A stretch of DNA of 64,000 nt, taken from contig OX485807.1 of assembly GCA_950295325.1 (NCBI GenBank), positions 42,252,440 through 42,316,439 on the forward strand, written 5' to 3'. Numbering within the stretch: the stretch's first letter is position 1; every line of letters begins with the position of its first letter. The translations under genes and the position numbers were made by a program. The stretch comes from Polytrichum commune. Its lineage: Eukaryota > Streptophyta > Polytrichopsida > Polytrichales > Polytrichaceae. Below the pieces are notes generated by a model. The model was not told where the DNA came from. It saw only the letters and a program-made list of their open reading frames with translations, and did not search any database. Positions 14,215 to 25,851 of this stretch are shown piece by piece.

Positions 14215-15376
14215 CTACATAGTCATATCTAAGGGAAAAAAGCACATAGTGGTTGCCATGCTAGCTCCACCTTGGTTTATTATGGCAGGATGAGCATTGT
14301 TGGCCGCTAATAACTCTTGTTCATAAATTCGCATATCATGTTCACGTTCATATGACATTTACTTCGCATAAAATTCAAATTGTACATCAAGTTTATTCAA
14401 TTCCGTTTTTTTTGTTGCGGTGACTATCTCCTTCAACTGATTCAAAATTTGTTCCGCAGACATCTTCGTAACTTCTAGAAGGGTGCTTTGACTTCCAAGG
14501 GATTTCTTCCCAATATTGGTATTGCCCACTTTCCCTTGTGCCAAGGAAGTTGCTAGAGTCGTATAGCAACCAAATAAACTGTCTCCCATTCACTAGAATC
14601 CCTTAAAGTTCGGTCATGGTGGATGCCCACCCTCCCCTTTTGCATGCCCAGATCTTGCCATGAAGTAGAGTGAATAGGTCTAATTGGCACATTTGAAATT
14701 CCATCTAGATTATAGGTGAGCTCTTGGGGTTGAGAGCTATCATCATCCGCATTGAGGCCAACCACTAGAACCCCATCATCTTCATTGTCCTCATTAACTC
14801 TATGAAAAACATCATCCAAAGGGTTTAATAAGTCTCTTACATGTGGAGGGTCCACTTGTGGCCTACATCCGAACCGTTCATGAATCTAGACATGTGTCTC
14901 TTTAGGAAAGGCCTTAGGTAATTTTTAAACGACATGGTCAGCACTAGACATCAATCAGTAGTCCTCATTATTGATGCCCGTCCTAGCATGATAATCCACT
15001 ACATGCCGATAATCAGGCAATATCAAGTGCCACTTACCTTTGCATGAAGCCTCGTCATGAATATGAGTCAAAAATCCCCTTGCCAAAATCCTATCTGATG
15101 TGCAACTTCATTTTGTAGTACCAGATTCCATTAGGTCCCTACCATCAATTGCATCAAGCTCATATAAAAACTATTTTATTTTGGTATCCACAGGAGGTAA
15201 CATTTCATGCATTATCCAGTTAGACCCTTGATATCAGTGGGCATGTTGAGATGGCTCCCCCGCTAAACATGGCATGGACACATGTTTGCTACGGGCATGT
15301 GCGGGAGATCCAAGAGGAGCGCATCCTAAATCACAATTTATTTCAAGATCATTAAAAGAGACATTTCATAAATTAA
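14215..15376 (-). pseudogene. Decayed coding sequence of about 385 codons, unrecognised (transposon-like)
   Basis: Reading the minus strand through stops gives a long collinear protein. Stretches in order are HARSKHVSMPCLAGEPSQH, NWIMHEMLPPVDTKIK, FLYELDAIDGRDLMESGTTK, HIHDEASCKGKWHLILPDYR, HVVDYHARTGINNEDY, LPKAFPKETHV and IHERFGCRPQVDPPHVRDLL. Then come an acidic linker (NEDNEDDG), QILNQLKEIVTATKKTELNK and YEREHDMRIYEQELL. About eight in-frame stops and one frameshift (between 14553 and 14589) break it. Stop contexts such as HV-stop-IHERFG fit TGG or CAG codons changed by a transition. The helical, charged C-terminus could be a coiled coil. I do not recognise the family. A transposon-encoded DNA-binding or capsid-like protein is plausible but unproven. 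Confidence 0.6.
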
Positions 15377-15891
15377 GAAACATCAAATACTTGTAATGGA
15401 TGGGTCAAGTTGGCTCTAGGTAAACCTAAATGATTTAGTTTGCAAGGATGTTGTACATTTGAGATAATTGTAACAACCTAAAAGACAATAATCAAAGTGC
15501 ACCCAAATAGAGTTGTTGCTTGTGGGAAAGTAAATTGGAGGCCTTAAAGTGGGCCTAAACACTACATCATGATGGTATACAATGGTTGAGACAACAAAAT
15601 ATGGTCACAAAGCAAAGAATCACATTTGAAGGATTCTCTAACCTTGCTCAACTATCAAGTACTTTATCCAACACCTAAACCCTCTAGTCCTTCACTCATT
15701 ATTATTATTATTATTTTGTCTTTTATTAAAAAATGACACACATAAAAGGTACAAATAGAATCATACGACAAGCAAAGGAGGTAAGTGAGGGCTTCATAGT
15801 GAGAACCTAAAATGTTATTGTCAAACAATTCAAAAATGAACCGACCCTAAATTCAGGCTATCTACTAAGCTAAACATAGATATGTGTAGTA

Positions 15892-16283
15892 CACGGGGAG
15901 GTCACTCCATTGTCAAGTTGAACACCACGTGCAAACAAAGTTTGTTACCCCTATATTACATGCCATAGATAAGTTTTAAATTTATGATGTTTTTTCTACA
16001 TATACATAACCATTGATAATATCAAATTTTAATTATCTTCATTTTGTAGTAATTGTTTTAGCTCAATTCTGCGTCATTCTAGTTAGAAACGATATGTTTT
16101 ACTAAAACAACAAATCATCAAATTTGGTTATCAAATTTTATTATGTAATAGATACCGTGTATATCTACTCATGAAGAAAATTTGATAAAATTTTGACCCA
16201 TTTTGGTGATGCTTTATGTAAAAAGTAGATTTATTTTTGTTCACACATGTTGTTCAACTTGACAATGGAGTGACCTCCCCGTG
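15892..16283. mobile_element. hAT-like non-autonomous element E2 (392 bp)
   Basis: The 40-bp terminal inverted repeats start CACGGGGAGGTCACTCCATT and differ at about two positions between the ends. The flanks are GTGTAGTA (15884-15891) and ATATAGTA (16284-16291), an 8-bp duplication with two changes. The interior is AT-rich and non-coding and is shared with the element at 30450-31031. Confidence 0.85.
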
Positions 16284-17740
16284 ATATAGTACTTGAGGTC
16301 GGCTATAAAAGGCTCTTGGTGGACACCATACTACTCTACCTTTGACCATGTTTGCCTTCAAAGTTCAAAAAACTCAACATCCCCGAGCTCCTCACATTTA
16401 AGTTAGCAAACTAATAATCCATTTATTTACACACTCAGATAGGCCATTGCGGCACCTATTGCAACCCCTTCGACCTTAATTTTGAGACTATTGGCCATAA
16501 ATTTGAGATTGCTAGACTTGAATTTAACAACATGCTCGTTATTAATTTGAGATTTGTTGCCTTCAAAGTTTTATATTGAACCTCACATTGCTACACACAA
16601 GTTGTAGACTTGAAATGTAATATACATGATTCGGCATTGGCTACGGTTGAGAGTTGTGCTATTCGGGCATTTCATAAACCATCCTTCAACGGATCATGGG
16701 GCGGTATTGGCATATTGACTCTATTTGTACTTGGGTATTCGTTATGACAAATTGGTCATAGCATAGAGACTTGCAAAGTGAATCTTTTCTTGTTATCTTG
16801 ACGTTTGTGTAGCAGGGCTTGCAAGAGCTCCTCCACATGACCAAGCTGCTACCAAATTCACCATGGTTGGGTGCAAATGAGTTGCCTTCGAGCTGCCAAC
16901 CCCCATGCAACCTATGTATCGATCATCTCCACCCATCCAACTGTCGAAGCTTCTAAATTTTGAGTTCAACCATCCCCAAATGCAATCACCTCCAAAGGTA
17001 GGCAGTTGTGGACGACCTTGTTGATGTTGGCATTTCATCATGTTGTAGATGTAGTGGTTGCAAGGTTTTCTCGTGCAAGGACTTGTGGCAATTGGGTAGA
17101 TAGCCCCATTTGTTGAAGCTCATAAATATGGCCGATATCAAGTTTTTATTTAGGGTGGCGTTTTAGTGGAGGAGAAGTAAGAATATTGGTGGGCCAATCA
17201 AAGGCCGAAAGCATCTCGTAGGTAACCAAGCTACTACTGTGCTAGGTTCCATGGTACATGCCGCAAGGTCAAAGTCCCATGGATAAAAATGCCACTATTA
17301 AACACGCCATGTAGGCTAGCCAGGTTGGTTCGGCAATAGTTAGGAGCGTGGGTGTGGAACATATGTAGCTAGGTAAAAATATAAAGCTAAAACCCACTTC
17401 ACTAGAGGCAAGTGGGAAGGCCCCTTAAGAAGGGGCTAAGATTTGAATGGAACCTAGATGTCTAACCACAATTGTGAGTAAAGTTGGTGATGCATCAAAA
17501 CCCTCCTCCCTTAGCTTGTTGTAATCCTATTTTAAGAAAACTATTTTACACTTGCATCTTTGGCAATTGAACTAACAAGACACAATCAACATCATACAAA
17601 TGCATGACATCTTAACAATAACAATATATACATATACATATATATATATAGAGAGAGATATGTTTGTCTTATTAGATGTGACTATGGGTGGCTTTTACAC
17701 TATTGTTGTATATAGTTTTTTATGTATCACTTTTGGCAAC
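16284..17740. other. Intergenic, no gene recognised
   Basis: Short ORFs without domain similarity. A (TA)n-rich patch occurs near 17637-17652. Nothing else could be supported. Confidence 0.4.
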
Positions 17741-18123
17741 AACTACACTAAACATTGTATTTAGTGTCCCCAATTCTATTTATCTTGCTCAATACTAATA
17801 GTAAATTGCCCATGTAGTGTCACCAACACTATATGCAAACCTAACATTACTTGTCATTCCTCAGAACAAAAATTATGGACATCATAAATTCACAATGTTG
17901 CAGATACTGTCACTTACTAAGTGACTTTTCACCCAAGCTTCAATCATCAATGACAGTAGTTCACTACATAAATGTTAAGAGGCAAAGTATACCAAAAGCA
18001 GATGAACTAAACATAAATTGAGATGACAATATTTATAAACTTATTCATAGGAAGTGTCAATAGAAAAGTTACCACGTTGACATAAAATACCATATGACAC
18101 TAAATGCAATATTTAGTGTAGTG
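17741..18123. mobile_element. CTACACTAAA inverted-repeat element, copy A
   Basis: The left end CTACACTAAACATTGTATTT and right end ATGCAATATTTAGTGTAG are inverted copies. The same roughly 385-bp body occurs at 30397-31388 (interrupted) and 41601-42005. No ORF is conserved between copies. Superfamily uncertain: the ends begin CACTA in other copies, but no 3-bp duplication could be confirmed here. Confidence 0.75.
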
Positions 18124-18888
18124 GTCAAGAACTTAATCCGATTCAGATTTTATTTTTGTTTAATTATTTATTTATTTTCACATCCAATTCAGATTTATGG
18201 TCAACTCAATGTTATTCATTTTTGTACCACCCTCATGTCCCAACTTCTCAAATTCATTCAATCATTATGGACTTCAGCATACAGCATCATGAGTTAGCAT
18301 CCAAAAGAAGAAAATTTGACACCTTATATATCTCAAAATTCAACTACAATGTATCACTTCATAGTTTTATTGATACCATAAGTCTTCACAAAGATTGCAT
18401 TCTTAAACCCTAATTTTCTCAAAAACAAAATAACCTAAAAAGTTTCGTAAACCGTATTGGGCTCCTACTATATTCATTGATACTCTTGTGTTGCATCCTC
18501 GTGCCCAGTAGAAGCAACTGATAGCCCAAGGTTATTTACAATGTCTATGAATCTCACTTAATGCATATATACTATTCAAAACAATTTTGGAATGAAGAAT
18601 ATGTTATGAAAGTAGGAAAAATTTGAGGGTACTTTTGAGTTGACAAGTTTTAAGATTTTAAGAGCAATTACAAATTTGCAAGTGATTTGTAGCTCTGGTT
18701 TAGCATGTGCTTTTAGGAACAAATAATTTGACCAAAATTTTAAGACATTCCTTAAATTTTTGGTAAATAACAATCTATACAACTATTATCTGCACATTGC
18801 TACCCCGTCTATATAATAATATCAAAATTAAAGATGACTTCAATTGTGGCATCATACTCACTTTTTAAGAATTTCATTTCCTCTCGTA
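18124..18888. other. Intergenic, no gene recognised
   Basis: AT-rich, with only short open frames that lack any recognisable motif. Confidence 0.4.
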
Positions 18889-18985
18889 GTTTTTTTTTTT
18901 TTGTTTTTTTTATGAGATAGAAGGCCAACACAGTCAACGCCAAGATGAATAAAACCAAGAAAAACGCGCCCTCACCGAGGGGAAA
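18889..18985 (-). mobile_element. 5'-truncated LINE 3' end with poly(A) tail
   Basis: On the minus strand this reads as a GTGTTGGCCTTCTATCTCAT block followed by an A-rich tail (the T-run at 18891-18918 on the plus strand). The block matches the 3' end of the larger LINE remnant at about 55262-55340 (GATGAGACAGAAGGCCAACA on the plus strand). This is the usual form of a 5'-truncated target-primed insertion. Confidence 0.6.
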
Positions 18986-20068
18986 TCATAGTAGATAATT
19001 TTGATTACCCCAAAAATTGCCAATAAGGTTGGGAGTAGTAACATGGAAGCTATTGATTGCAAGAAAGTAAGTAAAAATATTCTTAGTTTCAAGGAGTATT
19101 GTTTCCATGTGGACTATCACTTCCAATTTTCTTTCACAAAACACTTATATTCTAATTTGGATTGTTAAACCAACCATGTAGTTTTGTTAAGACGCCACAA
19201 AGACATTTCATAGAGCAGCAATAGCAGGGTCTTTGGATTGCATGCAAAAGTGGGAACAAGCGAAAAGTAGCATCAAAGTTGATACATTGACTTTGTGTGA
19301 AGAATAATCAAATTTTAGAACGCGTCTCTGTGATAATTTCAACCAGTGTGTGGTCGATTTAACAATCCCCTTATCTCTAATTGCCAAGATGGGACCTTGA
19401 AGACCAAAATATGGAATGAGTTTCTAGTTGAATTATTGGTATTGACAACCCATAGGATATTCCCATGGTTTTCAATGTTGAGATTGTTAATCTTAATGTT
19501 TTTGAGAACAACAAATGAAGCATGAGGAATCATATTTTACCATGAATTATTGATAATCGATACTCGGCAACAATTAACCTTGAGATAACAACAAACTCCC
19601 GTATTAGCACATGAGACATAATTTTCTCCAATTCTCTAACCTTCAATAACTATTTTAGAGAGTATGGCTTGTGCAAGTAGTGTACTATGAAAGTATGGTA
19701 CAAAGATGTTCACTAAATTTGGAATTGATCACTAATGCGAGTTTTATACGTCATTTATCAAAAATCTTCAAACTTCGATGAAGGTTTTGCTCATAATACA
19801 TCTGAGACATTGTAATGTGGTATAGTGTAACCTCCAAGTGGCCATCTTGAGATTATCTCTAGCAATGCCACTTTAGCAATTGAAACATTTGTGGAGTTCA
19901 TAAAATTAGTGTAAGTCGAACGACAAATCATAATCGATGTTTTTCTTCTTTCCCACATAATTTGACGTGCTCCGTATTAGAAATCTACATTATCATCATT
20001 GTAACAAAGCATGTTATATAGTTGCTTAATCTTATATTCATAATAGTCAAGTGTCGTAGTATACAATG
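18986..20068. other. Intergenic, no gene recognised
   Basis: No domain-bearing ORF, RNA gene or terminal repeat was found. It lies downstream of the CYSTM gene and may include its 3' UTR. Confidence 0.4.
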
Positions 20069-21049
20069 TCAAATAAAAAATATATTATTTGAGCATTGTA
20101 GTAATTTGAACGGTATTGGAATCTCAAATGTAATATGACAATAAGATTTAAAAATGGAAGATGTAGAGGGCACAAACCTACCAAATAAACAACATTCGTC
20201 CAACAAACAACAACAACATAGTGCTGCCAAACTGCATGACATATTGGATAAAACCAAACAAATAGTTAGATTTTCAAATTAGGCTCTCAATATATAATAT
20301 TTTTATGTATGATGCTTAATGGTGTTTTCTTGAGAGGATGGAGAAATGATAATGGTTGCCATATTTGCAACCAATAACTACATTCTATGCAAGTTCACAA
20401 AAACTCTGAGGATATGAAGTTTTACCCCTCGAAGCATACTTGGACGATAAATGTTTACATTGTACAAGCTTGCAATCAAAGCTACTAAAGGGGACATGGC
20501 TCAATCATTTGATCGAGAAAAAAAAAATCAAAATCAAAATTATTCACACTACGCAATTTTATGTGAGAAAGTTCTAGACCAAGTGCAATAGGAAGATAGA
20601 AGCTTACATTCCATCACATGCACTTTGTTGTCGCAAACCGGGTTGTCCATACATCACTTGTTGGGGAGGAGCCATCACATTGCCTGGATAATACCCTTGT
20701 TGACCATAGCCAGGTTGTGGATAACCACCATAACCTGCACACAATGGCATCTATGAGATCTTAAATTAGATATATCTATTCATTCTTTTATATGATGATT
20801 GTACGAGTTCTATATAAATAATATGAGAAGATAAATTGTGCTGAAAATAAATGGAATATATTGGAGGACATCAAGGCCATTGAGCAACATACCTTCTTGG
20901 GGCGGGTATCCATATGGTTGCGGAGGATATTGGGGAGGATAGCCTGGATAGCCTTGGGGTGGATACCCTGGAGGAGGGTAACCGGGTGAAGGAGGTGGGT
21001 ATCCTGGTGGTGGTGGTGGTGGAGGAAAGTTGTCTCTTTTGTCACCCAT
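20069..21049 (-). CDS. CYSTM-family (cysteine-rich transmembrane module) protein, three exons
   Basis: Predicted as a small membrane-associated protein of the plant CYSTM family, whose members are commonly linked to stress responses. Exon 1 is 21049-20893 (start ATG at 21049-21047), exon 2 is 20734-20608 and exon 3 starts at 20231. Splice junctions are AAG|GTATGT, TGTGCAG|GT, AAT|GTAAGC and ATGCAG|TT; phases 1 and 2 match exactly. Residues 8-52 are dominated by PP runs and GYPPQ/GYPPP repeats. Residues 53-90 are Gly/Tyr/Gln-rich. Residues 95-111 form the diagnostic ILAALCCCCLLDECCLF cysteine-rich tail anchor. In typical members the protein ends soon after this motif; here the frame runs 37 more residues to a stop at 20069-20071. 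The true end may therefore use a further donor (TTTG|GTAGGT) just after the motif. The C-terminus is uncertain; the family assignment is firm. Confidence 0.8.
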
Positions 21050-23236
21050 ATTACAAGACGTTGCAAAGTATTAAGTATTAATCCATACCTTCCCCTGATC
21101 CTCTTACAACTTCATCAAAGGAATGAAATGAAAGATCTTTTCAAATTCCATATTATGATCTTTTGGAGAAATTCATGTTCAGTCTACTGATGTAATTGTG
21201 GAGTCTCCATCATTTTAAGTCTCATACTTTTGTAAATTTACTCGTATATGGAAGTTTCGGGGGGGTAATTTGAGTTATGTCTCAATAAAAGCTTAATTTC
21301 TTCTTCTTAATACATCATGGAGTCCAAATTTAAACATGTTCAAATGGACCATTACAAGTATTGCACTATACTATAAAATCATGAAACATTTAATGTGTTA
21401 TGCTTATCATCACATCATGTGTTGCGACAAGAAACATTGACGACAACAATTTGAGGTCTTAGACCCGACATGGACCATCAATTTGAAATGTTCTATAAGC
21501 TACGAAACCTTACAAAAAACATATGTTAATGATGATCTATTCAACACCTTGCATTGATTGATATAATTGCAAGATCCACATCCAATACCCCAAGCTTTGC
21601 ATGAGATAGAAATCCAATTGAGAGGTGGAATTGTTTTATAAATAATCATGGATAGAAGAGGCAACGTAAAGTTTGGAGCAAGACACATTGGGTATGATAA
21701 CTTCCAACTTGCTCCGGCCCTATGGCCTAACCCTAATATACACCCTAATCCAAGGCCATTTCCCTAGTTTCTCCTCTAAACTAACCCTACCCCCGTAAGT
21801 TTGATCGTTTTCCATATATTGTTAATCTTTGGATGTTGGGTTGAAGGGCATTGTTGCACACAACCATCACCTCTTATTTTACTAATCATATAATTTGCAT
21901 TCTATGAAGTTAATTTCAATGTCAATTTAACTTCAACAAACGATCTTCAAGCTATAGATAGGTGGTTCCTAACACTTTCACTAGATAGTGATGTACCTAA
22001 TTTGCTTCTATGCAATGAACCAGTTTTAGGAGAAAAAAATCTTACCACATCAATTATTAAAACAAATTAAGCTATGCCATACATACATGCATGTACCATG
22101 TTGTATGTTTCATTCAAACCCAAAGATTTACCTTTACTTGTGAACCCCTTCACTAAGGACAATCTCTAAGTGTTTTTTGGAGCTCCATTTGTTTAGTATT
22201 ATTTTGAGTTTTGCGGTTGACCCTTAACATACTATGGGGCTCAATGTAAGACCTAGGCATTCTCACCAAGTCTCAACATCCTGTATAATGGACTTGAAAC
22301 TTAATTTGGCAAATGACCTTGTGTCAAAGAGAGTTTTATGATAATAATAATAATAATAATAATAATAATGTGACATTGATGATCCAATACTAAGTTTGTG
22401 ATTGCATCAATGGGCATATGATGGATGTTCGTGTTGTATATTTGAAATCATATCTTCATGCTAGCATTACATTCACTTGTGGATGAAAACACCCGTGTCC
22501 TTTTGTATCTATTGTACTCCACTCATATTTCTAAGGTTTGCATATGTTAATTTCCAATACATGTTTTGAAGATGTGGGGGAGACATTGGACAGGATTCAC
22601 ACAAGTAATCATGAACCACCATTCCAAAAATGGTCGGTTGTTGACGACTACTTGTTGAGTGGACGATACAAGGATGACATGGGTTATTTATTAATATGCA
22701 CATGTGCAACAAATTGAACCTATACTAAGTAGTGTTATTACATAAAGTATGGTGTAAAGAGGAAAGTGGACCCGAACGATACAATTTTAGTTTTGCACCC
22801 ACTAGGATATGAACCATGAGATTAGTGCAAGATGATTTGTCAACCCAAATCGAGCTCATATGAATATCTTATCCAATATGAAGTGAAGATTTTCTTCTTA
22901 TTCATGGACCATATAGGTGCCCTTCCCCCCTCCCCGGTTTTATGTTGACTATTGATCCTAGAATGCTTAACAAATTTTGAGCACGTCATGAATAACACTT
23001 CAGAGCAAGGACACTTGTAACACTTTAACACTTATCGGGGTAGAGTAGAAAATTGGTAAATTCACATGAATAACATTTAGGTGGCTTTGGAATTAAAAAT
23101 AACAACACTTATATAAATGTAGGATGAAAATTCATAAGATATGAATGTCATCGTACATCTAAGCAAAATGGAAGAATAAATCTAGAGTATGATGTGATTC
23201 TTGTGCGTGCCAAGATCCTATTTCCTTTTAAAGTGT
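21050..23236. other. Intergenic, including promoter side of the CYSTM gene
   Basis: No gene recognised. A (TAA)n microsatellite lies at 22340-22369. Sequence just above 21050 would be the CYSTM promoter, but I see no convincing TATA box. Confidence 0.4.
22340..22369. repeat. (TAA)n microsatellite
   Basis: Ten ATA/TAA trinucleotide units in a row, uninterrupted. Confidence 0.95.
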
Positions 23237-23319
23237 TCAAATGCTCATGATGAGAGGTAACATCACTAGATCTTTGTTCCAAAAATTGTCAAGGAGGAAG
23301 CTTGAAATGCCGTCCAGAA

Positions 23320-23620
23320 ATGCAGTTCGAGTGGAGAGAAGAGTATCCCCGCCACAAAGATTCCGGAAGAGACTCTCTATGCAGAAGAGCCTCAAGGTAC
23401 AACCCTCGTTGCTACAGAAAATCCCAATTGAGAGAGAGCAATGAAGCATCCGAGCTCCAGCAGTGATTTCCAGTTCACAAGCCAGTTTGGAGGCAATACG
23501 AGAGCGAATCAAGGTATTGTCAACAACAGTAAGGAAGCAAAAATTTCATCGGTCATCTCAGAAAGAAGAGAAGGAGCGTCACCCGGCCCTTGTAAGGCAG
23601 CATGCTGATTTGCAGTAGGA
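23320..23620 (+). pseudogene. Possible exon remnants, unrecognised
   Basis: Protein-like segments appear in different frames, such as SIPATKIPEETLYAEEPQ near 23350-23395 and SLEAIRERIKVLSTTVRKQK near 23485-23550. They could be joined by a very short intron (AAG|GTACAA to CTCCAG), but at about 63 bp it would be unusually small. No family recognised. They may be fragments of a host gene or coincidental. Confidence 0.2.
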
Positions 23621-23699
23621 CTTTTGCGGCTTCGAACAACTCTACTCATGTCTACTCGCCCCATTCAACCCCAACAAAACCACGTCCATTGATGCTGCT

Positions 23700-24480
23700 G
23701 CTCAAGATTTTTTCCTCCCTTGTACACTGACACTGGCCCTACCAATATAAACCCATGCCATCCCAGCGTTACAATCCAATCCCGACACAAATGCAGAAAC
23801 CCTCCCCCACCGATCCAAAACAAACTCTCCGCAACCAGCCAGCCAAGCAGCGCATTTATCCGCATCACATCACAAACAGTCGATCATCATAACCACCATC
23901 AAAATCCCCCTCCCAGTAGGTTTCCCATCCTCATCATCACCTCCACCACGCATCACATCACTGCACGCACCACTCCCACGGCCACCACCAATTTCCTACC
24001 GGAATTCTCTGTAAGCCCTAGTCACAAACCCCAAGAAAAGCCTCCCCGGCACAAACCCTTGTAAAATGCAGCAGTCACCATGTATCTGAACTGTGTCATG
24101 GCTCCCAATTCCGCTCCCGCCGCTCCCCCTGAGCTGGCACCCTCCGTCTTTGTGGTGCAGTCAGCCCTGCCAATGCCCTGCGTGATTCTTGTGGCTATGG
24201 CGATGACGCAAAAAATGGTTCAATGCTGAAGGCGATGGCCATAGCTTCGTGAACAGATTCTGTGTCTCCTTTGTGCTTGGGCTTCTCTCTCTCCCTCTCT
24301 CTCTCTTCCTTCCCTTGGCCGTCTTTCCTTCCTTTCTTTCGATCCGTTCCTTGTAATTTTCTGCAGCGGGTCCCCACGCCCGGCCCGCGATTATCCGGGC
24401 GGGACGGGTCGACGGCGACGGCGACGGCGACATTAACTGTTCGTAGGTTAATCAAATGCCAGCCCCTCGCCTAGGGTTTC
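23700..24480. other. GC-rich island with CT-rich tracts, possible promoter or 5' UTR
   Basis: Base composition rises clearly above the surroundings. A pyrimidine-rich patch (CTCTCTCTCCCTCTCTCTCT) lies at 24285-24305, and GGCGACGGCGACGG follows near 24412. Such patches are common around plant transcription starts. A short frame from 24079 (MYLNCVMAPNSAP...) is open for 49 codons but unrecognised. Confidence 0.35.
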
Positions 24481-24851
24481 TGTTTCGGCTCCAGTGTTCA
24501 AGATTGAAGCCCTCATACGAGTTTCATTTTGAAGGGCTCTCAAATTTCAGCTCTAAGGGCTCGTTCAAATCCAAGACGTTAATCTAAGAATATAAAAATG
24601 AAATACAAAACTCATATTAAACTTGTGCATGAATTATATGGTACATGTTTCAAGTACAATGTGAAAAATTAAGAATCAACCATCTAACTCCACTTCTTGT
24701 AGCGACAATGCCCTACGCTTGTTGGTTCTTGTGATGGGCAGATTATATTGAGGACTTCAAGTGACGTCAACATTTTCAATTTGGGGTTGCGTTGTGAAGG
24801 GAGGTTTTGAGAGAGGTATATTTTGAAGGGCCAAATTGCGTTTGAAGAGCA

Positions 24852-25280
24852 TTGAAGACTTCAATCTTGAACACTGATCGGCTCCATCGAATGATGATGT
24901 CACATCGTCCCTCATCTTCTTCCTCGTTCTTGATCAATCAGAGAGCAAGCATCCAAAAGAAAGTTGACTTAAGCACTTCGGAGAAGCACACTGGAATGAG
25001 CCAACCCTTTGATTTCATTCTCTCACCTCTTGTTCCATTGCGAACATCATCACCATGCCCACTGGCTGCTAGGGTTAGAGTTAGAGTTAGGGTTACGAAT
25101 GATTTCTACAACGAAATGATGAGCAAAAACCCTCGCGGTTGCAATGATGTGAGGAGATTGTTTCAGAATGTGAGGGTTTTTCCTACCCTTCCATTCTTAG
25201 CTCATCAACAACGAGCACACTACCCAAAAGAATCTCTAATCTGTGAAGATGATTATTTCGCTTGCTTCAGAAAGACTTGA
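24852..25280 (+). CDS. Unrecognised ORF (142 aa), candidate exon
   Basis: An open frame follows the GC-rich island in the right orientation for a gene driven from it. It is Ser/Arg-rich at the start (SSSSSFLINQR) with an RVRVRVRV stretch made by a degenerate TTAGGG-like repeat, and ends DDYFACFRKT. There is no recognised domain and no signal peptide. It could be a lineage-specific protein, a 5' exon, or chance. Confidence 0.25.
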   Translation: MKTSILNTDRLHRMMMSHRPSSSSSFLINQRASIQKKVDLSTSEKHTGMSQPFDFILSPLVPLRTSSPCPLAARVRVRVRVTNDFYNEMMSKNPRGCNDVRRLFQNVRVFPTLPFLAHQQRAHYPKESLICEDDYFACFRKT

Positions 25281-25401
25281 AGTTCACTACCTACTTATCC
25301 GTAGTGACTACTACCGTGGCAGGTTCATCAACACTTCGCATGGTGAATCCTTATTAGTGATTCTTGCGCCACATCAACTCTACGTAGGTCTCGTTCAATA
25401 G

Positions 25402-25851
25402 ATGGGGGACATGTGGCATTTAAGCTTCAGAGACGAATTGATTTGTGTCGAACTTAGCTACCATGGTACATGGGTGATTGATAAGAGTCTAGGCCCAGGA
25501 GTCGGGACTCTGCAAAGGTTGATGCCATTGTTCTCTCTACGCACCATTGAAATCCTTCTGTGTCGATTCAAATTTCAATGTCTACATAATGAGAAGGCTT
25601 TTTATGTCTTCTGGAACAGCAAGAACGATGGGTACTGGTACTTGGGAGATGCAGACTGGAGAGTCTACTCTGCACATAGTTCTACATATAATTTCCACTG
25701 TTTCGCTGACTACATTGATGGTCACCAAAGGTTTTGGAGCACCAGTACCTTGTCTCTAGTTGTGCAAACAGCATCACATCAAAATGCCAGTAGTCCCTCA
25801 CCTACAGCAAATTCTTCAACAGGGGCAATAAAGAAACATGTGTGTAAATAG
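25402..25851 (+). CDS. Unrecognised ORF (149 aa), candidate exon
   Basis: This open frame begins about 120 bp after the previous ORF, in another frame. It is rich in aromatic residues (FYVFWNSKNDGYWYLGDADW, HQRFW), which is unusual for random sequence, and ends in a Ser/Thr-rich tail. I recognise no domain. A spliced gene with the preceding ORF is possible, but no clear splice pair was found. Confidence 0.3.
   Translation: MGDMWHLSFRDELICVELSYHGTWVIDKSLGPGVGTLQRLMPLFSLRTIEILLCRFKFQCLHNEKAFYVFWNSKNDGYWYLGDADWRVYSAHSSTYNFHCFADYIDGHQRFWSTSTLSLVVQTASHQNASSPSPTANSSTGAIKKHVCK

Noticed and set aside
25070-25098. GGGTTAGAGTTAGAGTTAGGG, resembling a telomere repeat
   Set aside because: Only about four degenerate units; too short to call an interstitial telomere.
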